Source: an uncultured Bacteroidales bacterium
GTDB lineage: Bacteria; Bacteroidota; Bacteroidia; Bacteroidales; Paludibacteraceae
DNA: 64,000 nucleotides
Assembly (NCBI GenBank): GCA_902771935.1
Contig: CACXYM010000005.1
Location: 79,323-143,322, forward strand
Direction of reading: 5' to 3'
This document shows, in pieces, positions 63,834 to 64,000 of this stretch. The notes under the pieces were generated by a model. The model was not told the DNA's origin. It saw nothing but the letters and a program-made list of their open reading frames with translations, and made no database searches. The translations under genes and the position numbers were made by a program. Position 1 is the stretch's first letter; every line of letters begins with the position of its first letter.

Positions 63834-64000
63834 AAGCTAAGAAACATATCATCTTTTTCTTTCTCTTTCTCCTTGCTGCGAACTCCTTCGCGTGGGGGGA
63901 TACTATTCCGTGGTATCCGGGCGAGACCATAGAACCTCTTCCCGCACTTATCGAACAGCAAGAGCAGCCGCAGCAACTACAAAGCATTCCACAGCTAAGA
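63821..64000 (+). CDS. Secreted protein of unknown function, 3' end outside window
   Basis: A GTG at 63821 overlaps the end of cysS by 13 bases and opens a frame that stays open to the window edge (60 codons). The first residues are basic (VDFVKAKKH) followed by a strong hydrophobic core ([17 protein letters not shown]), a classic signal peptide. The mature start is Pro/Glu/Gln-rich ([11 protein letters not shown]). Too little is visible to name a family. Frame and signal are clear, the start codon less so. Confidence 0.7.
   Translation, partial: MDFVKAKKHIIFFFLFLLAANSFAWGDTIPWYPGETIEPLPALIEQQEQPQQLQSIPQLR

Overview
This window reads as chromosomal DNA of a Bacteroidales bacterium. Direct signs are sixteen matches to the Bacteroidota promoter TTTG-N20-TAnnTTTG, almost no Shine-Dalgarno sites, and lineage-typical genes: a PorZ-like type IX secretion protein, GldH, a 286-residue primary sigma factor, a fused NfnAB-type oxidoreductase, a glycogen cluster of the Bacteroides type (GH133, GT4, GH57), ribosomal protein S16 with a long tail, and a Porin_10-like protein. 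The family or genus cannot be fixed from this alone. No insertion sequence, prophage, integrase or CRISPR array was found.

Layout. 1-6.5 kb: end of an MMPL/RND exporter, an RluA pseudouridine synthase, an unlisted 35-residue ORF with a structured leader, greA, a HIT hydrolase, a DUF2147 protein, an inosine-triphosphate pyrophosphatase and PorZ. 6.5-15 kb: a minus-strand run of eight tightly spaced genes, gyrB to folE, including KDO synthesis (kdsA, kdsD) and an odd 437-residue repeat plus jelly-roll protein. 15-25.3 kb: miaB, fused NfnAB, a PfkB kinase, deoC, psd, a SRPBCC protein, a PyrE homologue with altered motifs, two lipoproteins (one a strongly codon-biased OmpA/TPR protein) and a tail-anchored small protein. 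25.4-32 kb: mutL, free-methionine sulfoxide reductase, a CoA transferase, a class II aldolase gene broken by a deletion and frameshift, and an OPT transporter.

32-39.4 kb: a minus-strand operon (holB, ricT, gldH, trmB, mrp, MATE), an unknown gene and rpsP. 39.4-48.5 kb: a nine-gene surface polysaccharide locus (radical SAM protein, six glycosyltransferases, Wzx, Wzy). 48.5-58.8 kb: rpoD with a tRNA-Arg in its leader, then trxA, a ClpC-like ATPase without middle domain, a porin and glycogen genes in one minus-strand run. 58.9-64 kb: YhcH family protein, glgB, nagB, cysS and the start of a secreted protein.

Functionally the window joins glycogen synthesis and breakdown, lipid A/KDO and O-antigen-type glycan assembly, and type IX secretion, whose cargo is attached to an O-antigen-type lipopolysaccharide in Porphyromonas gingivalis. 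The most unusual observations are an 11-bp tandem repeat in the same sense orientation in the leaders of two unlinked genes (mutL and an unknown gene), 7-bp tandem repeats upstream of and inside cysS, the broken aldolase gene, the altered PRPP loop in PyrE, the structured leader plus tRNA before rpoD, and the unlisted 35-residue ORF before greA. No clearly new defence or mobile system was seen.
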